Assembly: GCA_008704415.1 (NCBI GenBank)
Contig: VXIS01000055.1
Span: 124,001 to 188,000, forward strand
Length of the DNA: 64,000 nucleotides
Reading direction: 5' to 3'
Origin: Sphaerosporella brunnea
Lineage: Eukaryota > Ascomycota > Pezizomycetes > Pezizales > Pyronemataceae
The translations under genes and the position numbers were made by a program. Below the pieces are notes generated by a model. That model worked only from the letters and a program-made list of their open reading frames with translations, ran no database searches and was not told the origin of the DNA. Below are positions 10,595 through 20,316 of this stretch, piece by piece (the stretch's first letter is position 1; each line of letters begins with the position of its first letter).

Positions 10595-11188
10595 TAAATT
10601 GATTATTGGGGTCACGGATGGCGCGGTCCCAGCGTTCGTTCTGAACTTTGGTCCCCACCACTTCGTACCCTTTGACCACTATCTATACCGCGTCCGCTGC
10701 TTACTCTCCAACGAAAACATCCGTGCGAAAACTAGGTCTATACCTGCCTGCACCATACGTATTCTTAAACCCCCGGGAACTGTCCAAGGACGCTCCTCGT
10801 CCATCTGGACGGTTGCACATTACCTATCAATATCCTATATCTACGGCTTGCAGCGGGTGCCTCATCGAGATAGTATCGCTGATTGGGTATTCTCGAACAA
10901 ATATCAAAGGCTCCATACAGCCGGACAGCCGTACTCTCGCCTTTTCCCGTCCCTCCGGAACACTCCCGGTAGGATTTTCTTGGGGGAGCAGCGGATGCTG
11001 AAGCTGCGTGCCGGTCGCTTCGTTGATTGGTTCTCACCTGGCTTGCAGAAAGTTATCGACAGCATTATAGATACCGGAGATAGACTTCAAGGGTTAGTGC
11101 GGCGTTGACGGTCAAATGCTTAAGATGCATGTAGGTCTAGGTCGAACTCTACTTCATACCCCTCCGTACTTCATCCCAAATATCAAAA
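10595..11188. other. Repeat-derived stretch without a supported gene
   Basis: A 197-residue frame covers 10515-11108 but shows no family motif and overlaps the transposase relic, so I do not call it. From about 11036 the sequence resembles the left flank of the SINE-bearing repeat copies at 12.9 kb and 19.0 kb (GGCTTGCAGAAA, then GATAGACTTC). Confidence 0.4.
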
Positions 11189-11520
11189 AGCCCCCGTGGC
11201 CCAGCGGTATAATGCTGGGAGGAATCGGCGCCCCTCTACATCTGGGGTGCACCGGTTCGATTCCTGGGGCTTCCTCGCCAACCCCTTCACTTAATGGTAG
11301 GGGCGGAAGGTTTTGTTGCCATTTTTTTTAAAAGGGGCGGCTCTTTTCTCCCCCTTCTTCTGTTTCTCTTTTTCCTTTTAGCTAGCGAGTCATCAAGAGC
11401 TTTTTTGCCTTCATCTTTCTTTAAGCAGATTGCGCTAGTCGTCATAGAAGCCGAGCTTGGTGGTGTGGAAGCGAGGGAGCGGGTATGTTTTGTCGAGTGA
11501 TAACTTGTGCCCGCACACCC
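11189..11520 (+). repeat. tRNA-like SINE repeat, copy 1
   Basis: The head (11189-11272) reads like a tRNA: acceptor-like GCCCC/GGGGC ends, an A-box-like TGGCCCAGCGG, and a B box GGTTCGATTCC at 11254-11264. Behind it come a short GC-rich block, a T/C-rich stretch, a conserved TAGCTAGCGAGTCATCAAGA segment and, near 11435-11520, the tail shared by other copies (ATAGAAGCCGAG, then GATAACTTGTGCCCGCACAC). A and B boxes in an interspersed repeat are the mark of a tRNA-derived, polymerase-III-type SINE. It is not a working tRNA: the anticodon and T stems are poorly paired. Confidence 0.75.
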
Positions 11521-12614
11521 GCGCACTCATCGCTTTGTCGCTTCTTGCTGCCAACTTTCACCTTTGCTTGACTTACAAAGCTACAAACTCATGTTAGAAA
11601 CAGCGGAGTGGTTCAGGCCACAGGTAACGGTATTCTCAATTTATGGTGCACAGAGGTGCTGTTCACCGTTTGCGACTTGGAGAAGCATATTAAAGCAAAG
11701 TCGAGCTCCGCCGAGTCCCAATATGCACCGACGGCCTTTTTGCGAGGAAAATGCTGCCAACGTAAAGGGCAACCACCGACGGAAGCCTTGTTTGGAATGC
11801 AGACATCGTGTTAGCTAAGCGCAGGTCGACGATAGTTTCTAGTCCGCTTTCACTGTCAATACGCTGTATTTTTGTAGCTTGTAATCTCGATGGTTTGGTG
11901 CGAGGCTTATATCGACCGAAAGCTTCGGCGAATGCGATTCACGTGCAGTGACTTGACTATTATTCTTCACACTCTACCATGTTTCCCTGGATATCACGCC
12001 GCTCGCTTGAAAACTAGGACTCAAGAGGCGATTCATTGTACTCGGAGTACAGTGATGATATAGAGGAGTCAGAAGAGCAAGCCCCCATCCTTGACTTTCA
12101 AGGCGGGTGCCTAGACTGAAGAGATTCTCTTTACACTTGGCGAAGCACTTGCACTTGCAGGAGTTGTTGGAGCGCCTAGTGCGTTTGATGGGAGAACTGT
12201 CTGGACGCTTGGACGCCGGTAAACCATTTTTAATAAATATAAACACGCGTCTGGTGATATATGCCAGCACTAAAGTGACAGCGGTATACGCGTACATACG
12301 AACACTCCCCGGTGACCGGTGATGTTCTATCCTCAACGCTCGCTACAGCAAGTCCACCGATATCCTTAGCTACATCTTGGGGATGTCTCGTGAGTATTTC
12401 ATCGCTGGTGGAAAGTTCAAAACCGCTGGCCCAGTGAAGCTTACTGTCGCCCGTTTTCGATCATGTCATGGCCCTTAAGCGAGGTCGGGTGCCGCAACTG
12501 ATAGAAGAAGGAAAGGTCACAGGAGGAAGGACCGGAAGAAGCGCTCTGATCCATCCAGATGATGAAGGTCGAAGCGTACTTCATGTCCCCCGTACCTCTC
12601 CCTAAATACCAAAA
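11521..12614. other. Repeat-rich spacer, no supported gene
   Basis: Only short frames without motifs. The last part (12540-12614) again shows the flank of the SINE-type repeat (CGTACCTC, AAATACCAAAAAGCCCC). I see no gene. Confidence 0.4.
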
Positions 12615-12800
12615 AGCCCCCATGACCCAGCGGTACAAACTGATGGGAGGGATCGGCACCCCTTCACAGCTGGGGTGCGCCGGTTCCATTCCTGGGGCTT
12701 CCTCGCCGTCCCCTTCACGGCTGGGGGCGGAAGTCTTTGTTGCCCGTTTCCAAACGAGGAATTTGATGAGAGGAAAGTTGTTTGGGTATTTTTTCGCTTG
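12615..12800 (+). repeat. tRNA-like SINE repeat, copy 2 (diverged, truncated)
   Basis: Head at 12615-12700 with an A-box-like TGACCCAGCGG and a B box changed to GGTTCCATTCC. The 3' half departs from the other copies after about 12740. This is the most diverged copy and lacks the T-rich tract and the tail. Confidence 0.65.
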
Positions 12801-12825
12801 ATATTTCTTTGCGGGATTATGCGTT

Positions 12826-13840
12826 GGTGTCGGAGCTGGGTTCGATGATGTCGATGCCTTCTTCGTTGATTGGGCTTGCAGAAAAGTCATAGATGATAGA
12901 TACCCGTGTATAGACTTCGGGTATGAAGGTGAACGGCTTGGGTAGGTGAAGGTGAAAAAAGCTTAAGTAGGTCAAGGTGTGCTTCATATACTCCCGTACT
13001 TCTTGCCAAATATCAAAAAGCCCCCCGTGGCCCAGTGGTACAGACTGCTGGGAGGAATCGGCACCCCTTCACAACTGGGGTGCACCGGTTCGATTCCTGG
13101 GGCTTCCTCGCTGCCTCCTTTACGGCTGGGGGCGGAAGGTTTTGTTGCGATTTTTTTGAGCTCCCTTACTCTCTTGTTCTCCTCCCCTTCTTTTTTTTTT
13201 TTTTTTTTCTTAGCCAGCAAGCCATCGGGAACTTTTTTTTCTTATATCTTCTTCCTTTGGGTAGATTGGGCCAATAGAAGCCGAGGTTTTGTTTTGTTTT
13301 TGTTTTGTTTTAAATCATACATCGTACACAAGGACATTAGCCCAAGTGCCTCCTATCTTACGAATCGGAGTGAGGCCAAAGGCCTATGACGGACAAAAAA
13401 GACCTGGTATCCTGTCCCCACGGTTTTACCCGTCTGTTGGGGCTCCCCATACAAAGGAAATTCATGAAAAGCAAACCACAAAGGAAATTCATGAAAAGCA
13501 AACCACACCATTAAACTCGCCCTAAATCATTGGTGTCAGCCCTTTAATAGGGACTTAACCCGTACGTCTGCCAATTTCAGTTTCGTTGAGGAATTTCAGC
13601 ACAACCGCCGTCATCCTGTCATCACAAAAAATATCCCTCACTCTCTTTTGTCTGTGCCGTCCCCATATCCTCTCCACCCCTCTGAAGAAGTCTTTGCGCT
13701 GTTCCTTCCACCTCCTGCAGTGCAGCATAAGGTGGCTTCTCGTTTGCGGGGTATCGTCGATAGAAGCCGAGGTTGGTGACGAGCGAGCGAGCGGGTATGA
13801 TGTGTCGAGTGATAACTTGTGCCCGCACACTATCTCCCAC
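12826..13840 (+). repeat. SINE-bearing repeat, copy 3, split by a LINE
   Basis: The unit runs from about 12826 (GTGTCGGAGCTGGGTTCGAT) to 13274, is interrupted by a LINE insertion (13289-13759), and resumes at 13760-13840 (GGTGACGAGCGAGCGAGCGG, then GATAACTTGTGCCCGCACAC). The tRNA-like head is at 13019-13105 with A box TGGCCCAGTGG and B box GGTTCGATTCC. It is almost identical to copy 4 at 18.6-19.1 kb over some 450 bp, including the T-rich tract at 13190-13210. The 5' flank therefore belongs to the repeated unit and not only to the tRNA-like part. Confidence 0.8.
13289..13759 (-). mobile_element. 5'-truncated LINE (family A) with 15-bp target duplication
   Basis: The insert reads on the minus strand. 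Its 3' end lies at left: a TTTTG-type run (13289-13312, the complement of an A-rich tail), a 3' UTR (13313-13554), then the C-terminal coding end with stop at 13555. The coding piece gives DDTPQTRSHLMLHCRRWKEQ, the end of a CCHC-like knuckle found behind the RNase H domain of fungal non-LTR elements. The exact repeat ATAGAAGCCGAGGTT flanks it at 13274-13288 and 13760-13774. A 27-bp segment of the 3' UTR (AAGGAAATTCATGAAAAGCA...) is duplicated in tandem at 13457-13510, unlike the copy at 37 kb. Confidence 0.9.
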
Positions 13841-13967
13841 TCGCTGAGTCACTTCTTGCGAACTTTCACATTTGACAGCGCCAAATTCAGGACTTATCAA
13901 GGCTTGGAGCGTTCGTGGCACAGAAACGGTAGTGATGTCAACTCGGAGGCTCACCAAGTAAAGTTTT
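13841..13967. other. Spacer next to small LINE tails
   Basis: Non-coding DNA between the SINE-bearing repeat and the next LINE-tail insertion. No feature beyond short motif-less frames is seen. Confidence 0.35.
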
Positions 13968-13978
13968 GCGCACCGACA

Positions 13979-14022
13979 TTTTTTTTTGTACTCAAGTTTA
14001 TTGTCTGTATGCGACCGCAAAC
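13979..14022 (-). mobile_element. 44-bp LINE (family B) tail insertion with 11-bp target duplication
   Basis: The 44 bp consist of a T run (complement of a poly-A tail) followed by AAGTTTATTGTCTGTATGCG and a few more bases, which equals the extreme 3' end of the LINE at 59.5 kb. It is flanked by exact copies of GCGCACCGACA at 13968-13978 and 14023-14033. This is an extremely 5'-truncated retrotransposition product. Confidence 0.8.
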
Positions 14023-14033
14023 GCGCACCGACA

Positions 14034-14367
14034 CCGCAACGGAACTCAAGGCAGACACTTCAGGGGTTTCCGAAGCGGCGGTGTCGGATGGGAATGAGAA
14101 TGTTTGTGCTTGTGAACCTTGAACGTTCGTGCTGGCAGCTGCAGCAAGCCTTTCAAAAGCTATGCCCTTGCAAGTTGACGGCTCATGGCAGCTGGGCATC
14201 CGATTCGATGATCGAGTGGGTGGAAAAAATATAGCACAGGGAAGCGAGTCTTGCAACCTGCTAACCGTCGTCTGCTGCCGGAAAAGGTGCTTCTTCCAGG
14301 CCTCAGCTTGAAGTAAGTGCTGAGACAGACCGGGATTGGTTACTTGCATAAATGCATCGTAACATAC
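14034..14367. other. Spacer, no supported gene
   Basis: No recognisable gene or repeat in this stretch; short frames on both strands have no motifs. The left target duplication of the next LINE tail lies at 14357-14367. Confidence 0.35.
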
Positions 14368-14575
14368 GTTTTGGTCTGTTTGTAAGCAAGTTTATTGTCT
14401 GAATGCGGCCGCGAATGATCATTACAGATCCCCTGCTCATCCCCTCCCTTATCCGCCCCATTGTTGATGCTATCTCATGGATCAACTGCAGCCACCCGAA
14501 ATATCAGAAGTACCAAAAATTATGGTAGAAAACGACCAAAAGAAAGAAAGAGGCCCGTAACAAGGCGGAAAAGCC
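14368..14575 (-). mobile_element. 208-bp LINE (family B) 3' tail with 11-bp target duplication
   Basis: The insert matches the 3' UTR of the LINE at 59.5 kb along its whole length (GTTTATTGTCTG, CTATCTCATGG, CCGTAACA). It is flanked by exact TCGTAACATAC at 14357-14367 and 14576-14586. It contains no coding part. Confidence 0.82.
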
Positions 14576-14802
14576 TCGTAACATACATAAAATGTCCTAG
14601 GCTTAGGTTTCGGTGGGGATACCAGGAGGAACGTGAATTCTAGATATCTGCAGGCCTACAAAAACGTTTCTGTGTCTAAACCTTCCGCAAGATGACCGAC
14701 GGATACCTGCAGAAGCACGAGAAATCAAGACCTCGCCACCTCTAAGGAGCCATGCTGTATAAATCACCCCTCCCTTGCCTTCCGTTCATACAGCAAAACA
14801 AA

Positions 14803-16493
14803 ATGCAATTCTTCCTCTTCCCCCTCCTGCTCGCGATGGCTCACACCACCGCCGCCGTCGAACTGGTCCAATCCAACCAGCTCCGGCGCGTCCTCACCAG
14901 GACTGCCCTCAGAGAACATGGCCAAAAGTTCATGGACTTCGCCTTCCAATCTCCAGGCACGCAAAAGAACCGTGTTTTCGGCAGCATCGGACACAATCTC
15001 ACGGTGGAATACATCAAGCAAAAGCTCGACGAGACAGGATACTACGACACCGAGTACCAGAGTTTCCAAGCACTGTTTTCCCAGGGTAACGCGTATTTTG
15101 TTTGGGGGGGAGATGGCTTCTTCGAGACGGGATGGTTCACGTATGGGCCTGCAGGGAGCGTGGCGGGGGATATCGTGCCGGTCAACGAGGTGGGATGTAC
15201 TCTGGCGGATTATCCAGCTGCTGTGGAGGGGAATATTGCGTTGATTAAGAGGGGGAATTGCGAGTTCGGGTATGAAGATGCTCTGGATAATATACCAACT
15301 AGATACTTGGGGTTTGTTCTGACCTAGTCAATCTAGTTTGAAGGTAGCCTACGCAGGTGCAGCCGGAGCAAAGGGTAAGCTCATAACCGACTCCAAGGTA
15401 AGTGCGGCTTCTAACACCCCACAGGCGCCGTAATCTACAACAACGCTCCTGGCCCCATCGCAGGCGGCACCCTCAACTACCCCTCCCGTCCGGAAGGCCC
15501 GTACGTGCCCGTCGGCAGCATCTCCCTCGAAGATGGCGAATTCCTTCTCAGCCTACCATACGTCGCTCAGGGGAGTCTCACCGTCGAAGCTACGACCGAA
15601 ATACGAACAACGCGCAACATACTTGCTACCACAAAGGGCGGGGATAAAAACAACGTCGTCTTCGCAGGTGCGCATACGGACAGCGTAAGTGAGGGTCCGG
15701 GTCTGAACGACAACGGCTCTGGCGCAATTGGGTTGTTGGAGATTGCATTGAAGTTGACAAAGTGGAGCGTCAATAACGCGGTTAAGTTTGGGTGGTGGAG
15801 TGCCGAGGAGTTTGGCTTGTTGGGGAGCAATTATTATGTCGAACAGCTTTCGCCGGAGGGATTGGGGGAACTCGCCTTGTATCTTAATGCTGATATGTCA
15901 GTTAGCTCATTTACCTTCCCCCAACGACGTTGGGAACTGATAGGATATAGGATCGCATCCCCGAATTTCGGCTACTTTGTCTACGACGGCGACGGCTCCG
16001 CCTTCAACATCACCGGGCCACCAGGATCCACCCAGATCGAAAAGCTATTCGAAGAGTATTTCAAAGAAGTTGGATTACCTACGGAACCGACGGCATTCGA
16101 TGGCCGTTCCGACTACGGTCCCTTCCTCGACGCCGGCGTCCCGTGCGGCGGCCTCTTCACTGGTGCAGAAGGGAAAAAAACAGCGGCCCAGGTTGCGCTG
16201 TAAGCTCCCCTCACCCCTTCTCGCCACATGCTAACAAACAAACACACAGCTGGGGCGGAAAAGCTGGCATTTCCTACGATGAGAATTACCATCAGTATGG
16301 TGATACCCTGGAGAATACTAACACCGGAGCTTGGATCCAGAATACCAAGGCGCTGGCTCACGCGATTGCGACGTATGCGAGGAATTTGACTGGGATTCCG
16401 AGGACAGCTCAGAGGAATGGGGTAGAGTCGAAGGGAGGGAAGAAGGCAGAGGGGTTTGTGAAGGCTTTTGCGCAGTTTGTTGTTGTTGCTTGA
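14803..16493 (+). CDS. Secreted M28 zinc aminopeptidase with PA domain
   Basis: Five exons: 14803-15269, 15328-15374, 15425-15896, 15951-16199, 16250-16493; 492 residues, all four introns 50-58 bp and in phase. The start at 14803 gives a clean signal peptide (MQFFLFPLLLAMAHTTAA); an upstream in-frame ATG at 14752 would bury it. The PA domain spans about residues 100-220 (GNIALIKRGNCEFG, GAAGAKGAVIYNN). The M28 core carries every zinc-site motif: GAHTDSV (His255), GLNDNGSG (bridging Asp), WSAEEFGLLGS (catalytic and ligand Glu), LNADM (Asp, split by intron 3) and YHQYGDT (His). Such leucine-aminopeptidase/APE3-type enzymes trim N-terminal residues from peptides, outside the cell or in the vacuole. 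It sits between LINE-littered DNA and a hAT element. Confidence 0.93.
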
Positions 16494-17487
16494 CGAGGAC
16501 ACGAACGCTTGGATATTGCAACGCATTGACTGAATTTGGCAAAAGCACTGAGCTGCAATAGCACCTAATCCTTCCTGAATACCTGGGATAAACAGGCCAC
16601 CGTTTTTGGTGATTGCTTTCACCAAAAGGCGCTGAAACATGTGATCTTTGAAAATATGGCCGCATTCGGACGAATCCTCAATTAAACTAATCAGACAAAA
16701 GGGTCGGAAACGGACTATGTTTGAAGCACCGCTCCCCAGCTGTGAGCGACTCAGAGCGAGCCAGTGATGATATATGACCCTTCGCATCCCCAGCGCTGGT
16801 ATTTAAGGATCTTTTTTGACACCTTCTCCGTAGTTCTTTGGGTTCAGCAGCGCAGGCCTCAAGAATACACTCCACCATCTCAAAGTAGTGTAAACCTTGC
16901 TCTTGAAGCACGTTTCGCGGGGCACCTACCTTGGCTCTAGCCGCCGTCCTTTTTGGTAAACACCTTTATTGCCCCTAGCTGTACTCAATGGAATTAGTTT
17001 CAGGGTGAAATTTGGGCAAGAAGATGCAAATGTGGCCACGCTGGTGATATCATCTTCTCGCTGTTGTTTGAGGACTTGCTCCGATGCAAGCACAGCGGTT
17101 GCAATGTTCCAAACAGGCTGGATCCAGATTTTTGCCTGCCTTATGACAGTAGACTCTCCTGTGATGGATGCAGAAAAAACGGTAACGTCTAATGTACCGG
17201 AGGCGGAGTGAGGGAAGACACGGTTGGTCTGGTAGGTTTCACTGGCTAGTACTCGGTCCTCCTCCATATGCCAACTTTTGAGAGTTGTAAGGTGCGCTTA
17301 GGTAGGGATATCGAACCCTCGCCTGCACAAAGTTACAAGCGCAATATTAATTTGAACAGACAGCGAGTCCATCTACGACGTTTCTATGCACTGGCCTGTC
17401 TTCAAAATGGACGGTCTAAGCTTTGGTAAATATTCAACATTTGCCGACCATGGCGGGAAGCCTCAACTACAAGGGCTAAAGGGATAA
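16494..17487. other. Spacer of about 1 kb, no supported gene
   Basis: Two minus-strand frames (16687-16911 and 16926-17267) are open but have no start/splice logic or family motif. I cannot rule out a lost gene or an old element. The left 8-bp TSD of the hAT element begins at 17488. Confidence 0.4.
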
Positions 17488-17495
17488 ATTGAATG

Positions 17496-18555
17496 TAGTG
17501 ATGGACACAAGCCGAGCCGGCCCGAGCCAAAAGCTCGAGCTTCAATCCGAGCCGAGCAAGCTTGAACGGGTTGCCCGCCGAGCCGAGCTTCGGCTCGAGC
17601 TTTTGGCTCGAGCCCGGTGGTGAGAGAAGACCCTAGACGGCTGTGTGGGGCGTAAAATACAAACTGCGTGTCAAGTTGAGCAACAATATTCTATCGAATT
17701 CCGGGATTGCGAAAGCTCAAAGAAAAGGCCACCTACATGTCCTCTTCAACCCCCACCGCAACGCAACACACTCACAGCAAAAAAATCACCATGGCCGCAC
17801 GGTCCCAGGCCGCTCCCTCTTCAGCGGAAGATGAAATTGAGGCTTTGTACAAGAAGATGGCGGGTAGTTGGGGTAATTGATACTTGATATCTGTTTGTCG
17901 GTGTAAACTGACCGGGCTGACTAGACACGGGCCCGGGACTACCTTGCTATACCGGGCTCCAGTGTGCCCAGCGAGCAGCTATTTCCTCAGTATGTTTTTT
18001 CCTTAACTTTGTTACCGCTTGTCTGACTAGATTGCACTCGGCAGGGCGGGAGATGCAATAAAAAAGAAGCGAAAGCGGCTGCTTGAGGAATCCAGCAGTG
18101 CGGTTCTACTGGTCAATAGTTGGCTCAATCAAAAGACCGTCGACGACAGGGAACTCTACGGCCTAGATCAGAACCTTGCCCCACACGGGGATGCTGCAGA
18201 GAGTGACAGAGACATGCAGGTGGAGCGCCAGGCATTGGGTGAGGGGATGGACGCGCAGCAAGAAGAAGACTTCAATTCGGGATCAGATTTGACGGATATA
18301 GAGTGATATGTCGAAGGACGGCCACGGTGCGCGCGAGGTTTGATCTGTACATAGCGAAACCAGAACCAGAATCTGACACTGGCATTGATCCTCATATACC
18401 CGGGCCGACTCGCGCATCAAAAATAGTACGGCAGCTCGAGCTTTGGCTCGAGCTTTGCAGCATCGGCTCGGCTCCACGATCCTGGCACTCGGTCGAGCCG
18501 AGTCAGCTCGAGTACACCCCTTGGCTCGACTCGAGCCGGCTCGTGTCTATCACTA
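17496..18555 (+). mobile_element. Internally deleted hAT element with perfect 8-bp TSD
   Basis: The element starts TAGTGATGGACACAAGCCGA and ends TCGTGTCTATCACTA, inverted ends of the hAT kind, followed inward by long palindromic runs of GAGCCGAGC and GCTCGAGC type. The duplication ATTGAATG is exact on both sides (17488-17495 and 18556-18563). Length 1060 bp. Only the first exon and the C-terminal dimerisation region of the transposase remain inside; the catalytic core is missing, so it could move only with help. Confidence 0.88.
17791..18306 (+). pseudogene. Remnant hAT transposase: N-terminal exon plus dimerisation domain
   Basis: The ATG at 17791 opens MAARSQAAPSSAEDEIEALY KKMAGSWG (space added), ending at a GTAATT donor near 17873. 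After CTGACTAG (to 17931) the next exon reads TRARDYLAIPGSSVPSEQLF, interrupted by a 55-bp intron (GTATGT...CGGCAG), then AGDAIKKKRKRLLEESSSAV and LLVNSWLNQ to a stop at 18304-18306. The second part is the classic hAT C-terminal dimerisation region (usual form PSERLFS...KKRNRL...LLLNSWL). The RNase-H-like catalytic core between them is absent, yet the splice sites on either side of the gap still look usable, so a short spliced protein remains possible. Confidence 0.72.
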
Positions 18556-18569
18556 ATTGAATGCACGGT

Positions 18570-19080
18570 AAGCGCGTGCGGGCACAAGTTATCACTCGGC
18601 ACATCACACCCGCTCGCTCGCTCGTCACCAACCTCGGCTTCTATTGGCCCAATCTACTAAAGGAAGAAGATACAAGAAAAATAAATTTCCGATGGCTTGC
18701 TGGCTAAGAAAAAAAAAAAAAAAAGAAGGGGAGGAGAACAAGAGAGTAAGGGAGCTCAAAAAAATCGCAACAAAACCTTCCGCCCCCAGCCGTAAAGGGG
18801 GCAGCGAGGAAGCCCCAGGAATCGAACCGGTGCACCCCAGTTGTGAAGGGGTGCCGATTCCTCCCAGCAGTCTGTACCACTGGGCCACGGGGGGCTTTTT
18901 GATATTTGGCACGAAGTACGGGAGTATATGAAGCACACCTTGACCTACTTAAGCCTTTTTCACCTTCACCTACCCAAGCCGTTCACCTTCACACTCGATG
19001 TCTAGACACGGTATCTGTCATCTATAACTTTTCTGCAAGCCCAATCAACGAAGAAGGCATCGACATCATCGAACCCAGCT
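18570..19080 (-). repeat. SINE-bearing repeat, copy 4 (uninterrupted)
   Basis: Reverse-oriented, near-identical partner of copy 3. The tRNA-like head is at 18810-18896 (minus), the A-rich tract at 18710-18724, and the tail (complement of GATAACTTGTGCCCGCAC) at 18575-18600. At 18632-18660 it reads straight through the sequence CCAATAGAAGCCGAGGTTGG (minus strand), which in copy 3 is split by the LINE. It begins only a few bases after the hAT TSD. Confidence 0.8.
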
Positions 19081-20316
19081 CCGACACTGTCGCGCCCCCA
19101 CGACAACCATCCATCCAGACCAAAAAGGGCGACAGTAAGGTTTTGAACTTTGCAAGAGAAAATCAGCCAGCGATGAAATCTCCAGGGTTAAAAACAATGG
19201 CATTTTACTCCCATGCCCCCCCTCTGGGGCCAAACGTTCTCCCAGTCTCCTGCCCAACACATTCCTCCCTCTTACAACCCCTTCGACTGCGGACCCTCTC
19301 TACGCCTTTTCCCAAGCTATAAGAGCCTAAACTTCGCCGGTGGGGGACTCACTGCACTGAAGAAAGATGGCAGGTCTCCGGTGCTATCAACTCCTGACTC
19401 GGAGTCACACGCATTGCTGTAGCTTAGTCGACGCTTTTTATCATGCCAGCTGTTCAAGGAAGTACTATTAAGGTGGCCCGTTGAGAGTCCGCTGGTTAAT
19501 GTCTGACTAGCGGGTCAACCTCATCGGTTGCAGAGCCAAATAGTGCGTGCACATTCAGAGTGCGAGCACAGCTGATCGAGTCCCCTGGTTTTGTGGAGAT
19601 TACTGCGCTGTGTCCCGGATATACTGCTTGCGTGGGCGACCTAATCAGCAACCAGAGAAGTCTTAGTCGCCAGGCCTTCCGACCAATGATGGATTCACCT
19701 TCACATAGATCCTCCCCGTCGCCGAAAGATCTGAGTAGCCACACATCTCAATCCCATATGTACGAGGATACCAACTGATACTGAAGATTACACTCTCTTG
19801 GCAGACAGAGCACCTAAAACACGTGTGTGGGTGTGGAAAACAACCAGAGTTCGTGGAAAACTTTGACCCCAACGATGGCAATCTGAAGGTGTCAGGGCGG
19901 GCTTTAACCTGACAGGCCCGCAATAACCGGCATCGAAATGACAGCGTCGGACTCGGCGCCGGCGCCCATGCATGTCCCTGAAGTACTTAGCGGTTGGTAA
20001 TGACGGATGTGAGGGAAGGAGGAGTTCTCCCACGCAATGATCTTGAGGCCCTTCATGGCTGGGGCATCGTTGCAAAAGTGGAGCTTTGAGCGCGGCTATT
20101 TAACGTAAGGGGGCTTAAATGGTTTCCTTCAAGTGGATAAAGTCGAACCGCTCCGTGAACAGGGGTAGCATCAGCCCAGGTCACTCGACGTTTGATGGTG
20201 AGGTGACAAGCCGCTATCCACTCTATGATTCTATCGACATGTCTGGGTAAATTGCAAGCCGTGTACTCGTATCTGCACGCCAAACTCCGTCAACGCCAAC
20301 CGAAGCAAACAATCAA
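19081..20316. other. Spacer of about 1.2 kb, no supported gene
   Basis: A plus-strand frame (18906-19322) reads through the SINE-type repeat into PINEEGIDIIEPSSDTVAPP and beyond, which may be a scrap of a coding element, but no domain is recognisable. The rest has only short frames. It holds the 3' UTR of the HPP gene at its right end. Confidence 0.4.

Noticed and set aside
11189..11272. Functional tRNA gene
   Set aside because: A and B boxes are present, but the anticodon loop has the wrong size and the T stem has mismatches; the sequence recurs as a dispersed repeat with a long common tail.
16113..16787. 224-codon minus-strand frame
   Set aside because: It overlaps the last exons of the M28 peptidase in antisense and has no motif.
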